A DNA stretch of 64,000 bases, taken from the NCBI RefSeq assembly GCF_030652515.1, contig NZ_JAUSAR010000013.1, positions 1 to 64,000 on the forward strand, in the 5' to 3' direction. This document shows positions 28,696-37,381 of the stretch, one piece after another (the first letter of the stretch is position 1; each line of letters opens with the position of its first letter). The notes under the pieces were generated by a model that saw only the letters and a program-made list of their open reading frames with translations, was not told the origin of the DNA and did not search any database. A program made the position numbers and the translations under genes. The DNA is from Aquabacterium sp. GTDB taxonomy: Bacteria; Pseudomonadota; Gammaproteobacteria; Burkholderiales; Burkholderiaceae_C.

Positions 28696-30084
28696 GTGAA
28701 ATCAACCGTGAACCGCCGCCAAGTCCTCACCTTACCGCTGGCCCTGGGCGTGCCCTCGGTGGCCTGGGCGCAAGGCTATTCCTACGGCAACAGCCCCAGC
28801 GCGGCGGCGACCCCGGCGGTGGCTTCGGGCAAGGCCCCCAAGCGCTTTGCCCTGCTGGTGGGTAACCGGGCCTACCCCTCGCCCTTTGACCTGCCGCCGG
28901 TCCACAAGAACTTGCGCGACGTGCAGGCCGTGCTGGAAAAGCGCGGCTTCGAAGTCACCGTGGTGACCGATCAGGACGTGAAGGTGTTGCGCGACGCCAT
29001 GCAGTACTTCGCCAAACGGGTGCAGGGCGCGCCTGCCGATGCCACCGTGCTGTTCTACTTCACCGGCCACGGCATGCAGGTTGATGCCGAAAACCTGCTG
29101 TTGGGCGCGGGCACCAACCCCAGTGGCAAGGAAGACGCCTTGCTGGGCAATGGCCTGATGCTCAAGCGCGACCTGGTGGATGCCTTGCCGCACCGCCCCA
29201 AGGGCCTGAGCATGGTCGTGATCGACGCCTGCCGCACCTCGCTGCGCGCCGAAGGCGGCCTCAACCAGGTCGAGGCGCCGCTGGGCTGCCTGATCGCCTT
29301 CGCCACCGGCGCTGGCAAGCCCGCCATCGCACCCGCCGTTGAAACGCAGAACACCTTCTACACCGCCTCGCTGGTCAAGGTGATGCAAGCGGCGTCCGAC
29401 GACACCACGTTTTCCGACCTGTTCCGCCTGGTCAAGCTGGACGTGCAGCAAACCATGCTGAACCACCCGATCCAGGCCATCCGCAACGTGGCGCAGTTTC
29501 CCTTCATCGCCGAGAACACACAGATCCGCACGCGGCTGGCCCTCAAGCCCAGCGCGCCTGGGGGTGAAGTTGCGTTCGAGAACACCGATGAAAAAACCCT
29601 GTGGAAGCAGGTGGAAGAAAGCTACTGGCCGGGCGACGTGGTCAAGCGTGCCGACGAATACCTCAAGCGCTTTCCTGGCGGTAAGCTGGCAGGCTCAGCG
29701 CAGGTGGCCAGAGAAGGCGCCACCGACGCGGCCAAGGCCATGCAGCGCAACGACGTGCGCCTGTTCAAAAGCGCCTTCAGCCCCAAACCAGAGAGCCCCG
29801 ACAGCCTGCTGCGTGAATTGCGCAAAGCCGCCTGGGGCGACAAGGATGCCGCCGCGCGGATCGCGCGCATGTACCGCCAGGGCCAGGATGGCGTGGGCAC
29901 CGATCCCAACCGGTTTGAAGGCTGGATGCAGTTCGCCTCGGCCCTGGGCAACGGGATCGCCAGCTACGAGCTGGCCCTTTATTACCGGGGGCAGGACCAG
30001 CCCTTGCTGGCCGCGCAGTTCGAGTCACGGGCGCGTGAACTGGGCTATACGCCACCGCCCACGCTGGACCACTACCGCAAGTAA
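28696..30084 (+). CDS. Secreted caspase-family (C14) protein with C-terminal SEL1-like region
   Basis: This 462-aa protein starts at a GTG at 28696 or 28708. The N-terminus (VNRRQVLTLPLALGVPSVAWAQG) has twin arginines before a hydrophobic stretch, so export by Tat is plausible. The caspase domain spans about residues 48-275: FALLVGNRAYP, the catalytic His in FYFTGHGMQ (H125) and the catalytic Cys in VVIDACRTS (C179). The C-terminal 150 residues include SEL1-like helices (DAAARIARMYRQGQDGVGTD). It lies 64 bp downstream of tpsA on the same strand. It may process or act with the exoprotein, but that is inference from position. Confidence 0.85.
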   Translation: MKSTVNRRQVLTLPLALGVPSVAWAQGYSYGNSPSAAATPAVASGKAPKRFALLVGNRAYPSPFDLPPVHKNLRDVQAVLEKRGFEVTVVTDQDVKVLRDAMQYFAKRVQGAPADATVLFYFTGHGMQVDAENLLLGAGTNPSGKEDALLGNGLMLKRDLVDALPHRPKGLSMVVIDACRTSLRAEGGLNQVEAPLGCLIAFATGAGKPAIAPAVETQNTFYTASLVKVMQAASDDTTFSDLFRLVKLDVQQTMLNHPIQAIRNVAQFPFIAENTQIRTRLALKPSAPGGEVAFENTDEKTLWKQVEESYWPGDVVKRADEYLKRFPGGKLAGSAQVAREGATDAAKAMQRNDVRLFKSAFSPKPESPDSLLRELRKAAWGDKDAAARIARMYRQGQDGVGTDPNRFEGWMQFASALGNGIASYELALYYRGQDQPLLAAQFESRARELGYTPPPTLDHYRK

Positions 30085-30152
30085 GCCGAGCCACAGACCT
30101 CACTGCGGGTGCTTTGCTGCTGTCGATCAATCCAATCAACACAGGAGTGCCC

Positions 30153-31295
30153 ATGATTCAAAGACAAGTCAGGACAGCTTGGTTGGCCGCGAGTTTGCTG
30201 CTCACGGGAGGCGGGGCGGCGCACGCGGTCGGGTACACCTTGGTGGATTTGGGGTGGGCCGAGTTCAACGTCAATGCGATCGCGATCAACAACGCCAACC
30301 AGGTCGTGTGGGGCAGCAAGTCCGCCCCATTCGGAGTGCCCTCGCAGGCGACCATCTGGGATGGCAATACCGGCACAAAGACCGCCCTGGGCCCGCTGGG
30401 TGGCTTCAGCGTGGCGAGGGGCATCAGCGATGCTGGCCAGGTGGTCGGCGCGGTTTACTTGTCCAGCCCCGGTGCCGCGTCGGACCATGCCACGGTCTGG
30501 AGTGGCTCCACGGTGACAGACCTGGGCACGGTGGGCGGCAGGCACAGCGCGGCTTGGGGCATCAACCAATCGGGGCAGGTGGTGGGCATTACCACCATCG
30601 GCCCCGATCCCGAGGAGTGGCAGGCGCCCTCTTATGCGGTGACGTGGAATGGTGGCGTGGCCACTGTCCTGGGGCAGGCCTACAGTCAGGCGCGAGGCAT
30701 CAATGATGCCGGTCAGGTGGTCGGCCTTGACGCCAATGCAAACGGTGGCGGATACCACGCCACTTTGTGGAATGGCACCACGGCCACCAATCTGGGCACC
30801 TTGGGTGGGCGCTTCAGCGAAGCCAACGCGATCAACCAGGCTGGGCAGGTGGTGGGCAGCGCGTATTTGTCAGGTGACGAGGTGAGCCATGCTGCCCTTT
30901 GGAGCAGTGGTGGCGCGATCACAGACCTGGGCGCCCTGAGCGGCGGGCAGCGCAGCAGCGCCTTGGGCCTCAATGACAGTGGCCAGGTGGTGGGGTGGTC
31001 AGCCCGCAGCGATGGGCACAAGCAATACGCCACTTTGTGGGACGGCACCCAGGCGGTCGATCTCAACAGCCTGGTGGGGGTCAGTCCAGATGGCTTCATC
31101 TTGTCCACGGCCCTGGACATCAACGACCAGGGCTGGATCGTTGGCTTGCGGTACAACTACAACACGGGTGGCGTGCCTCGGGCCTTCGTGCTGATCCCGG
31201 TGCCAGAGCCAGGGGTGTTCGCCTTGGTGCTGGCCGGGCTGTTCCCGGTGGGGGCAGGCGCTTGGCGGCGGTACCGCCAGCGTCGGCTCAGTTGA
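30153..31295 (+). CDS. HAF-repeat protein with PEP-CTERM sorting signal
   Basis: From the ATG at 30153, with AGGAG 7 nt upstream, this is 380 aa with a Sec signal peptide (ASLLLTGGGAAHA). The body is made of repeated HAF-type units such as HATLWNGTTATNLGTLGG, INQAGQVVGSAYL and LNDSGQVVGWSA, six or seven in all, probably a beta-propeller. The C-terminus is a PEP-CTERM signal: VPEPGVFALVLAGL, then a basic tail RRYRQRRLS. Proteins of this kind are anchored or released by an exosortase, which is not in this window. It ends 3 bp from the convergent kinase gene. Confidence 0.92.
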   Translation: MIQRQVRTAWLAASLLLTGGGAAHAVGYTLVDLGWAEFNVNAIAINNANQVVWGSKSAPFGVPSQATIWDGNTGTKTALGPLGGFSVARGISDAGQVVGAVYLSSPGAASDHATVWSGSTVTDLGTVGGRHSAAWGINQSGQVVGITTIGPDPEEWQAPSYAVTWNGGVATVLGQAYSQARGINDAGQVVGLDANANGGGYHATLWNGTTATNLGTLGGRFSEANAINQAGQVVGSAYLSGDEVSHAALWSSGGAITDLGALSGGQRSSALGLNDSGQVVGWSARSDGHKQYATLWDGTQAVDLNSLVGVSPDGFILSTALDINDQGWIVGLRYNYNTGGVPRAFVLIPVPEPGVFALVLAGLFPVGAGAWRRYRQRRLS

Positions 31296-31298
31296 CCC

Positions 31299-33173
31299 TC
31301 AGTTGACCTCTTCTGACGAGAATTTGGCGGCGCCGTACTCGTCCTCACAACCCGCACCGCCTTCGCAATGGGGCGCACCCGCGAACGCCGAGCCGGGGCC
31401 CGTGTGCCGCTTGGCGATCTCCAGCGCCGCATCCTCCTTGGGGTACATGCCGAAGCCGCCATCGTTCTTCAAGCCCGCCGCCTCAAAGTTGCGCGGCTGC
31501 GCCGAGACGATCACCAGGAAATGGTCGGTGCCCGCGGGACCGGCCACGTCCATGGGCCAGGTCGATTGCGGCAGGTTCAGGGTCTGGCCCGCCTTGATGC
31601 GGTTGTTGCGCGCCATCTTGTTGGGGAAGAGCTGCATGAACTCGCCATCGGTGCTTTGCAACAACACGTAGACGTGACCCTCGCGCGCCGATTTGACGGT
31701 GAAGGCGAGCCGGTCTTTGCCGATGCGGAACTGCGGCTTGGCGGGGGCGGCCTCGACGTTGAAGCCAGGCGTTTGCGCCGCGAGGATGCGTTCGAATTCA
31801 CGCAGCGTGTTGAAGGGGCCTTCAACCACGGGGGGCGTGGCCACCACCGGGGCCGGTGCGGGCGCGGGCGCCACGGCCGGTGGTGGTGTCGTGGCCACCG
31901 GGGCCTCGGCTACCGCAGCGGGGGGGGGCGTGTCAGTGGAAGTGGTGTTCGCGACCGCCGGAGCCGGTGGGGCCGATGACGAGGTCAACAGCCAGAACGC
32001 CGTGCCGCCCAAGCCCGCCAAGACCAAAGCGCCTGCACCGATCATCAGCCCGGTGCGTGAGGCCGCCGGGGCCGTGGTGGCGGTGCTGGAGGAAGGCGCC
32101 GTCTGGCGGCCAGCAGGCGCGGGCGCAGGGCCACGTTGGGGCACGGCCGTGGCACCTGGCGATGCCAGCTTCACCGGCTGCGTCACCATGGGGTTGAAGT
32201 CCACACCGCCCAGGCCCAGGGCCGCGCGCAACTCGGCCACGCTTTGGGTGCGGTCTTCCGGCTTGACGACCAGGGCCCGGTCGATGGCGTTGAGGAAGCG
32301 TTCGCTGTACTTGCCCGCCACCTGCTGGGCCAGTGGCACGTAGTTGTCGCTCATCAAGCGGCCCACGGCCGGTGGCGGTGTCTTGCCCAGGATGGCGTAG
32401 TGGATGGACGCGGCCAGCGCATAGATGTCGGTCCAGCCGCCCTGCTTCATGCCCGGCACTTCAGCGTACTGCTCCACCGGCGCGTAGCCTGGTTTGAGGA
32501 TCACCGTCAGCGCCTGCGTCATGTCGCCGATCACGCGGCGGGCGGCGCCGAAGTCCAGCAGCAAGGGGCGGCCGCTGCCTTTGAGCAGGATCACGTTGTC
32601 AGGCGCGATGTCGCGGTGGAAGCATTGCTCGGCGTGGATCACCTCCAGCGCTTCGGTCAGCGGGGCCAGCATGCCCATCAGCCAGGCCTCGTCGGGCGGG
32701 CCGTTCATGTCTTTCAGGGCCTGCTTGAGGGTCTGGCCCTCGTAGAAGGGCATGATCATGTAGGCCGTGCCATTGGCCTCCCAGAAGCGGTACACCTTCA
32801 CCAGCGAGGCGTGGTCGAACTGGGCCAGCAGCTTGGCCTCGTTCACGAAGCTCTTCAGGCCCGCTTCAAAGGTGTCGCGGTGGCGTTCGGACTTGACCGA
32901 CACCTGCGTGCCGCCGCTGCGCGCGGCCAGGGCCGAGGGCATGTACTCCTTGAGCGCCACGCGGCGTTCCAGCGAGTGGTCCCAGGCCATGTAGACGATG
33001 CCGAAGCCGCCTTCGCCCAGCATGCTGGTGATCTCGAACTCGCCCAGGTAGGTGCCGACCGGCAGCGCGTTGCCGTGGTCATCCTGCGCCGGGGTGGGCG
33101 CGGCGGCGGGCGGCGGCGGCGTGCGGTTGACCGGCTTGATGATGGTGCGGTCGTCGTCGGATGAATCGCTCAT
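31299..33173 (-). CDS. ppkA: T6SS-associated serine/threonine protein kinase (PpkA-like) with periplasmic DUF4384 domain
   Basis: From the ATG at 33173 (MSDSSDDDRTIIKPVNRTP) this is 624 aa. A short disordered N-terminus carries RTIIKP with Thr10. The kinase domain follows: Gly loop LGEGGFGIVY, VALKEYMPS (Lys), HRDIAPDNVILL (catalytic loop) and LLDFGAARR (DFG). After a Pro/Ala linker there is one membrane helix (GLMIGAGALVLAGLGGTAFWLL), a Pro/Ala stalk and a DUF4384-like domain (FTVKSAREGHVYVLLQSTDGEF, QLFPN) that should lie in the periplasm. It follows tagF by 41 bp. PpkA kinases activate T6SS by phosphorylating TssL or Fha. Assignment to T6SS rests on tagF, pppA and tagH nearby. Confidence 0.88.
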   Translation of the reverse strand: MSDSSDDDRTIIKPVNRTPPPPAAAPTPAQDDHGNALPVGTYLGEFEITSMLGEGGFGIVYMAWDHSLERRVALKEYMPSALAARSGGTQVSVKSERHRDTFEAGLKSFVNEAKLLAQFDHASLVKVYRFWEANGTAYMIMPFYEGQTLKQALKDMNGPPDEAWLMGMLAPLTEALEVIHAEQCFHRDIAPDNVILLKGSGRPLLLDFGAARRVIGDMTQALTVILKPGYAPVEQYAEVPGMKQGGWTDIYALAASIHYAILGKTPPPAVGRLMSDNYVPLAQQVAGKYSERFLNAIDRALVVKPEDRTQSVAELRAALGLGGVDFNPMVTQPVKLASPGATAVPQRGPAPAPAGRQTAPSSSTATTAPAASRTGLMIGAGALVLAGLGGTAFWLLTSSSAPPAPAVANTTSTDTPPPAAVAEAPVATTPPPAVAPAPAPAPVVATPPVVEGPFNTLREFERILAAQTPGFNVEAAPAKPQFRIGKDRLAFTVKSAREGHVYVLLQSTDGEFMQLFPNKMARNNRIKAGQTLNLPQSTWPMDVAGPAGTDHFLVIVSAQPRNFEAAGLKNDGGFGMYPKEDAALEIAKRHTGPGSAFAGAPHCEGGAGCEDEYGAAKFSSEEVN

Positions 33174-33214
33174 GCGCTGCTCAAGACCTCTGGCTGGTGG
33201 TGCGTGCGGTGATT

Positions 33215-33925
33215 CTAGGCGGCGGCGCTGCCCAGCAGGGCGGCAAATCCATCGCCCCGTGGCAAACCACGCGAAACCAGGCTGCGGGGAGCGCCCTCCG
33301 CCGATTCGGCCCACCAGAAGGCCAGGCCTTGGGTGGCGGCCTGCCATTGCGTGGCGCTGCTTTGGGCGAGCAGCGCCAGCAAATCGGCCTGGCCGGCCAG
33401 CGGGAGGCTGGCGTGCGGCAACTGGCCCTGCAGGACGCTGTCCAGCAGCGCGGCCCCTGGCGCCAGCGCTCGCGGGGCAGGCGTGGGGGGCGGCAAGCGC
33501 TCCAGCTCGGCTTCCAGTTGGTCGACCGTCCAGTCCTCGTGCAGGGCATCGGCGGCGGCGTCGTCCAACTGGTGCAGCCAGGCCATCAGGGCCTCGGTGT
33601 CGGCAGCGGTGCCGGGCGTGGGCGTGATCGGCGCGATCAGCGTGAGCGGGAAGTAGCGGCCCACACGGTCGACCGACGGCATCAGCACACCGGCCATGGC
33701 CGTGTCCAGGCCGATCACGCCAGGCATCAGCATGAAGCGCCAGACCGGGCTGGCCAGGTAGTGGTCCAGCCAGGTGCTTTCGGCCTGGGCGCGCAAGGCG
33801 GCGATGCCTTCGGCCAGCCAGGCATCCCAGGGGTCGATGAAGGTGGGCTCCAGGCGGCGCGAGGCGAAGTCACCCAGGGTGGGCAGCTTGCCGTACCAGC
33901 CGGGGATGGGGGGCGGTGTGGTCAT
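33215..33925 (-). CDS. tagF: T6SS-associated protein TagF (ImpM family)
   Basis: From the ATG at 33925 (MTTPPPIPGWYGKLPTLGDF) this is 236 aa. The signatures GWYGKLPTLGDFASRRL, SPVWRFMLMPGVIG and VLMPSVDRVGRYFPLTL are those of TagF/ImpM. TagF blocks T6SS firing in a threonine-phosphorylation-independent way; in some bacteria it is fused to PppA. Its start overlaps the stop of the truncated metallopeptidase gene (ATGA), and the kinase follows. In many betaproteobacterial T6SS clusters tagF follows tssM directly; here tssM is 13 kb away. Confidence 0.93.
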   Translation of the reverse strand: MTTPPPIPGWYGKLPTLGDFASRRLEPTFIDPWDAWLAEGIAALRAQAESTWLDHYLASPVWRFMLMPGVIGLDTAMAGVLMPSVDRVGRYFPLTLIAPITPTPGTAADTEALMAWLHQLDDAAADALHEDWTVDQLEAELERLPPPTPAPRALAPGAALLDSVLQGQLPHASLPLAGQADLLALLAQSSATQWQAATQGLAFWWAESAEGAPRSLVSRGLPRGDGFAALLGSAAA

Positions 33926-34314
33926 GGCGGCATGATGACTGAAAAAACGGAGGCGCCCATGAGCCCCTCGACGCTCATGCCGTGTTCTGCCAGCCATGTC
34001 TTGCGGCGCGCGAAATCCGGCATCGCACGTTCGACCCGTTGCCAGAACTCAGGCGTGTGGTGCGGCTCATGCAGGTGAGCCAGCTCATGCACGACCACGT
34101 ACTCGGCGATGCGAGGGGGCAACAAGATCGTCTTCCAGTGAAAGTACAGCCTGCTGCCCTTGCCGCACGAGCCCCAGCGGTAGCCCAGGTCTTGCACCGT
34201 GATGCCCGCCGGGCTGACTTCCATCCGGTCAGCGTAGGCCTTGACCTTGTGGTCAAGCCAGCACCGGGCCCGCTCGCTGTACCAGCGGATCATGTGGACA
34301 TCGCCCTGGGGCAT
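33922..34314 (-). pseudogene. N-terminally truncated YgjP/DUF45-type metallopeptidase
   Basis: From the ATG at 34314 (MPQGDVHMIRWYSERARC) the frame codes about 130 aa. It contains the C-terminal half of the YgjP-like family: RWGSCGKGSRLYFHWKTILLPP, then the zinc site VVHELAHLHEPHHTPEFW. Family members are usually about 230 aa; the N-terminal beta-rich part is missing. Upstream, the frame runs into tandem 22-bp repeats and then the stop of the AlbA_2 gene. The tail (MGASVFSVIMPP) also looks foreign. It is therefore most likely a remnant. Such peptidases often accompany type I restriction-modification genes, which fits the hsdM fragment upstream. Residual activity cannot be excluded, since HELAH is intact. 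Confidence 0.7.
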
Positions 34315-34348
34315 ATTGAAGCAGATCGGATGACAGCACCATCCAAAA

Positions 34349-34392
34349 CACGTCCAAAGACGTCCAAAAACACGTCCAAAGACGTCCAAAAA
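34349..34392. repeat. Two perfect tandem copies of a 22-bp unit
   Basis: Positions 34349-34370 and 34371-34392 are identical. Each unit holds two CGTCCAAA cores, and a fifth degenerate copy (ATCCAAAA) precedes them. The block sits exactly between the stop of the AlbA_2 gene (34399) and the truncated metallopeptidase, where hsdS, hsdR and the peptidase N-terminus would be expected. It may mark a deletion junction. Confidence 0.85.
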
Positions 34393-34398
34393 CAGGCA

Positions 34399-36072
34399 TC
34401 AAGAGGCCGACGCCTCGGCCAGCACATAGTACGCGGCACGCCGCTCGCCCCGCTGAACCAATTGCCCCGAATCTCGAAGCCGCTTGAGCAGGTCACGCGC
34501 CTGAATCGATGTCAAACGGCAGAGGTCGGCCACCTCATTGCGCTGAATCCGCCCATGCTGGCGCACGTAGCTCAACACCAGTTGCTCATGCTGCAAGGCG
34601 CTGAAACCCACCTGACGGGTGTAAGCAACCTTGTTGCCATCAGCCTGGTACACGCCCGCGGCCAAGGTGTAGCTGCGGCCTCGGGCATTGCCGTGGGCCT
34701 GTACCAGGCCCATCTCGACCAAGGCTTCAAGCGTCCGCTTGGCCTGGGCGGCTTCGCGCTGGATGTGCGTGGCCAGCTCTTCGGTGCTCAGGCGTTTGAG
34801 CTCACGCAGGGCGGCCAGGGCGATCAGACTGTCGATGGGCAGCGCTTGCCCGCGCTTGCTTTCCTGGTCGATCACCAGCTTCAGAAAAGCCTCGTCGGCA
34901 TCGACTGTGGCCAGCTTGAGCACCACGTTGTTCACATCGGTGCGGCGGTAGTCGGGCTCGGGGCGGCCAAAGCGCAGCATGCCCCGGTAGATCTTGTCCA
35001 CGCCCCGGCCTGAGCGCTCCACCACGCCCACGCGCTTCATGGCGTCGGCCAGGGTGCGGTTGCGCGGACGGGGCTCGGTGGTGAGCAGGTTGGCCAGGGT
35101 CACGCCATCGACCAGTCCGCCGGGGTTGCTGATGGTCAGGCCTTCGTCGTCCAGCCGCACGTGCACGGCGGCCAGGCGGTGGTAGTCGCGGTGCACCAGG
35201 GCGTTGGCCACGGCTTCGCGGAAGGCGCCCAGGTCCACCTTCGGCACGGGCACGCGGAACAGGCCCACCTGGATCTCGCGCTCGGGGTTGTAGGGGCGGA
35301 AGTTGGTTTCCAGCCAATCCAGCGCCTTGAGCAGCGGGAAGCGGCGGAACTCGTTGAAGCCCACGGCCTCACGCGCCAGCACCTGGAAGGCGAACTCGTG
35401 TGTGGGCAGCAACTCGCGCAGGGCGGCCTCTTTGCCCACCAGCAGCAGGCCGGTGAGGGTGGGCGCGCGGCCACTGCCATCGGGCAGGCGGGCGGTGAGG
35501 CCCAGGGCGCCATCGAGCGCTTCGTCGTCCAGCTCCAGCAGCACGCGGTCGCCGCCGTACTGCTGCACGCACTGGCGCAGGCGCTCGCGCTCCAGCGGGT
35601 CCAGATCGGCCAGGGTGGCGCCCGACACGATCTGGGCCGAGGCATCGACCAGGCCAAAGCTGCTGACGCGGCTGGCCCGGTCATGCGGCAGCATGGCCAC
35701 GCACTCGGGCTGGCCATCGGGCTTGATGCGGCGGCGCAGGTACACGCCGCTGGTGGTGGCGACTTCGCCCTGGGCCTTGGGCACAGCGATGTGGGCCACG
35801 GGCACGCCATTCAACCTGACGGGCGTGACGACCACGGGCAGCGGAGGCGAGGTACGGGCGGCGACCATGCCTGCCAGGCCGGTCAGTTGCAGGTGATCAG
35901 GGTGCAAGCCGGTGGGCGTGCCATCGTCTTCCACGCCCAGCCACAACTCGCCACCCTCGGCATTAGCCAGGCAGACCACGGCCTCGACCAGATCACGGTC
36001 AGGCAGGCGAGTTCTGTCGCTTTTGAACTCGATGGTGAGTGATTCGCGCGGAGGAAGAGTGGGCGGGCTCAT
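34399..36072 (-). CDS. AlbA_2 (Schlafen-like) DNA-binding domain protein with RecG-like ATPase module
   Basis: This 557-aa protein starts [20 protein letters not shown]. The AlbA_2 domain (residues 10-130) shows [35 protein letters not shown] and [11 protein letters not shown]. The middle has [17 protein letters not shown] and [14 protein letters not shown], a GHKL-like ATP-binding module often annotated as RecG-like. [28 protein letters not shown] follows, and winged-helix segments end the protein ([34 protein letters not shown]). Such proteins occur as accessory genes in type I restriction loci and other defence islands. The start overlaps the hsdM fragment by 4 nt (ATGA). The gene looks intact. 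Confidence 0.85.
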   Translation of the reverse strand: MSPPTLPPRESLTIEFKSDRTRLPDRDLVEAVVCLANAEGGELWLGVEDDGTPTGLHPDHLQLTGLAGMVAARTSPPLPVVVTPVRLNGVPVAHIAVPKAQGEVATTSGVYLRRRIKPDGQPECVAMLPHDRASRVSSFGLVDASAQIVSGATLADLDPLERERLRQCVQQYGGDRVLLELDDEALDGALGLTARLPDGSGRAPTLTGLLLVGKEAALRELLPTHEFAFQVLAREAVGFNEFRRFPLLKALDWLETNFRPYNPEREIQVGLFRVPVPKVDLGAFREAVANALVHRDYHRLAAVHVRLDDEGLTISNPGGLVDGVTLANLLTTEPRPRNRTLADAMKRVGVVERSGRGVDKIYRGMLRFGRPEPDYRRTDVNNVVLKLATVDADEAFLKLVIDQESKRGQALPIDSLIALAALRELKRLSTEELATHIQREAAQAKRTLEALVEMGLVQAHGNARGRSYTLAAGVYQADGNKVAYTRQVGFSALQHEQLVLSYVRQHGRIQRNEVADLCRLTSIQARDLLKRLRDSGQLVQRGERRAAYYVLAEASAS

Positions 36073-36239
36073 GGTGATGGGCTGACCTGTTCCTTGCGCT
36101 GCTCGAACACGTCAGAGCAGCGCTTGAGGAACAGCATGCCGAAGATGTACTCCTTGAACTCGGAGGCGTCCATCTTGCCTCGCAGGATGTCGGCGGCCTT
36201 GAAAAGGTGCCGTTCAAGCTGTTGCAAGGTCAAGGGCAT
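36069..36239 (-). pseudogene. 5' fragment of type I restriction-modification methyltransferase gene hsdM
   Basis: The minus strand from an ATG at 36239 codes 56 residues: [20 protein letters not shown], then [20 protein letters not shown], then [16 protein letters not shown] and a stop. The first 48 or so match the conserved N-terminus of HsdM (helical domain before the SAM-methylase core). Intact HsdM proteins are about 500-700 aa, so more than 90 percent is missing, including the methylase motifs. The stop overlaps the next start in an ATGA junction. It is a remnant of a restriction island, though the short peptide could still be translated and couple expression of the downstream gene. Confidence 0.85.
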
Positions 36240-36320
36240 GTCGGGGATCCTGTCGGGAGCGGGTCACTGCGCGGCCATGTTGGGTTTGGCCAAGAGCAGC
36301 GATTCTCCCTTATCGGCCGA

Positions 36321-36683
36321 TCACATCTCCACAATGCTTTTGAACCCACCAAAGAACATGCGCGCGCCATCAAAGGGCATCTTGTCGGGCGACATCATGT
36401 CCTTCAGGCGCGGGTCTTCCATGACCTTGGCATTGATGGTGTCGCGCTCTTCGCGCGAGTTGTAGATGATCCACGAGAACACCACGACCTCGTCGTCCTT
36501 GAGCTGCACGCTTTGCGGGAAGGACGTGAGCTTGCCGGGCTTCACGTCGTCGGCCACGCACTCCCAGTACTCAAGCGCGCCATGTTCCTTCCAGACCTTG
36601 CCGGCGGTTTCAGCGATCTCGCGGTAGTCGTCGAGCTTGGCCTTGGGCACGGGGAGCACGAATCCATCAACGTAGTGAGCCAT
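36321..36683 (-). CDS. DUF1428 family protein
   Basis: This 120-aa protein starts MAHYVDGFVLPVPKAKLDDY with AAGGAGA 6 nt upstream of the ATG at 36683. The motifs GKVWKEHGALEYWECVADD, VVFSWIIYNSREERDTINAKVM, DPRLKDMM and MPFDGARMFFGGFKSIVEM are diagnostic of DUF1428, a dimeric ferredoxin-like-fold family of unknown function. It is read alone and divergently from the acetyltransferase gene at 36789. Confidence 0.95.
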   Translation of the reverse strand: MAHYVDGFVLPVPKAKLDDYREIAETAGKVWKEHGALEYWECVADDVKPGKLTSFPQSVQLKDDEVVVFSWIIYNSREERDTINAKVMEDPRLKDMMSPDKMPFDGARMFFGGFKSIVEM

Positions 36684-36788
36684 GTCATTCTCCTTGAGGG
36701 TGATTGGGTTCTGCAGTGTCGCAAACTGGGCTAAGGTGGGGCCCGGCCCAGGGGCGATGACCCCATCATTCATCAGGGAAGCCATCAC

Positions 36789-37361
36789 ATGATCAGAACC
36801 GCCACGGCCGCGGACGAAGCTGCCGTCATCAGTGCCCTCGTGCTGGCTTTCAGCACCGACCCGGCCGTGCGCTGGACCTGGCCCGACCCGCAACAATACC
36901 TGGCCAACTTTCCGCCTTTCGTGAAGGCCTTTGGTGGGCGGGCCTTTGCATTGGGCACGGCCCATGTGACGCCGGACTTTGCCGGGGCTGCGCTGTGGTT
37001 GCCGCCGGGCGCCGAGATCGATGACGAGGGCGTGACCGACATCGTCGAGACCACCGTGTCCAAGCAGGCGGAGGACGATGTCTTCCCGCTGCTGGAGCAG
37101 ATGGGGCTTCACCCCCCGAAGGCGCCGCACAGGTACCTGCCGCCGATCGGGGTGGACCCGGCCCGGCAGACCCAGGGCCACGGCGCGGCGCTGATGAAGC
37201 ACGCCCTGACCGCGTGCGACCGTGATGGGCAACTGGCCTACCTGGAATCGACCAACCCGCGCAATGTGCCGTTGTACGAGCGGCATGGCTTCGAGGTGTT
37301 GGCTCGCTTGCAGGTGGGCAGTTCGCCACCGATCTTTCCGATGCTGCGCCAGCCTCGCTGA
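36789..37361 (+). CDS. GNAT-family N-acetyltransferase
   Basis: This 190-aa protein starts MIRTATAADEAAVISALVLAF. The acetyl-CoA-binding motif A lies at about residues 120-150 (PPIGVDPARQTQGHGAALMKHAL), with R/Q-x-x-G-x-G/A replaced by QTQGHG. Motif B follows (AYLESTNPRNVPLYERHGFEV). It probably acetylates a small molecule. The substrate is not predictable and no neighbouring gene helps. It ends about 20 bp before the convergent opgH. Confidence 0.9.
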   Translation: MIRTATAADEAAVISALVLAFSTDPAVRWTWPDPQQYLANFPPFVKAFGGRAFALGTAHVTPDFAGAALWLPPGAEIDDEGVTDIVETTVSKQAEDDVFPLLEQMGLHPPKAPHRYLPPIGVDPARQTQGHGAALMKHALTACDRDGQLAYLESTNPRNVPLYERHGFEVLARLQVGSSPPIFPMLRQPR

Positions 37362-37381
37362 GAAGGCTGGCGCGTCTCACC

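Noticed and set aside
20088-28730. Very long antisense open frames inside tpsA (615, 1091 and 896 codons)
   Set aside because: They mirror the Gly/Ala/Thr-rich, GC-rich repeats of tpsA. Their products are composition-biased with no domain, and tpsA itself has clear FHA motifs and a signal peptide on the plus strand.
34314-34389. Start at 34389 for the metallopeptidase, making a longer protein
   Set aside because: The added residues are coded by the 22-bp tandem repeats and do not resemble the YgjP N-terminus.
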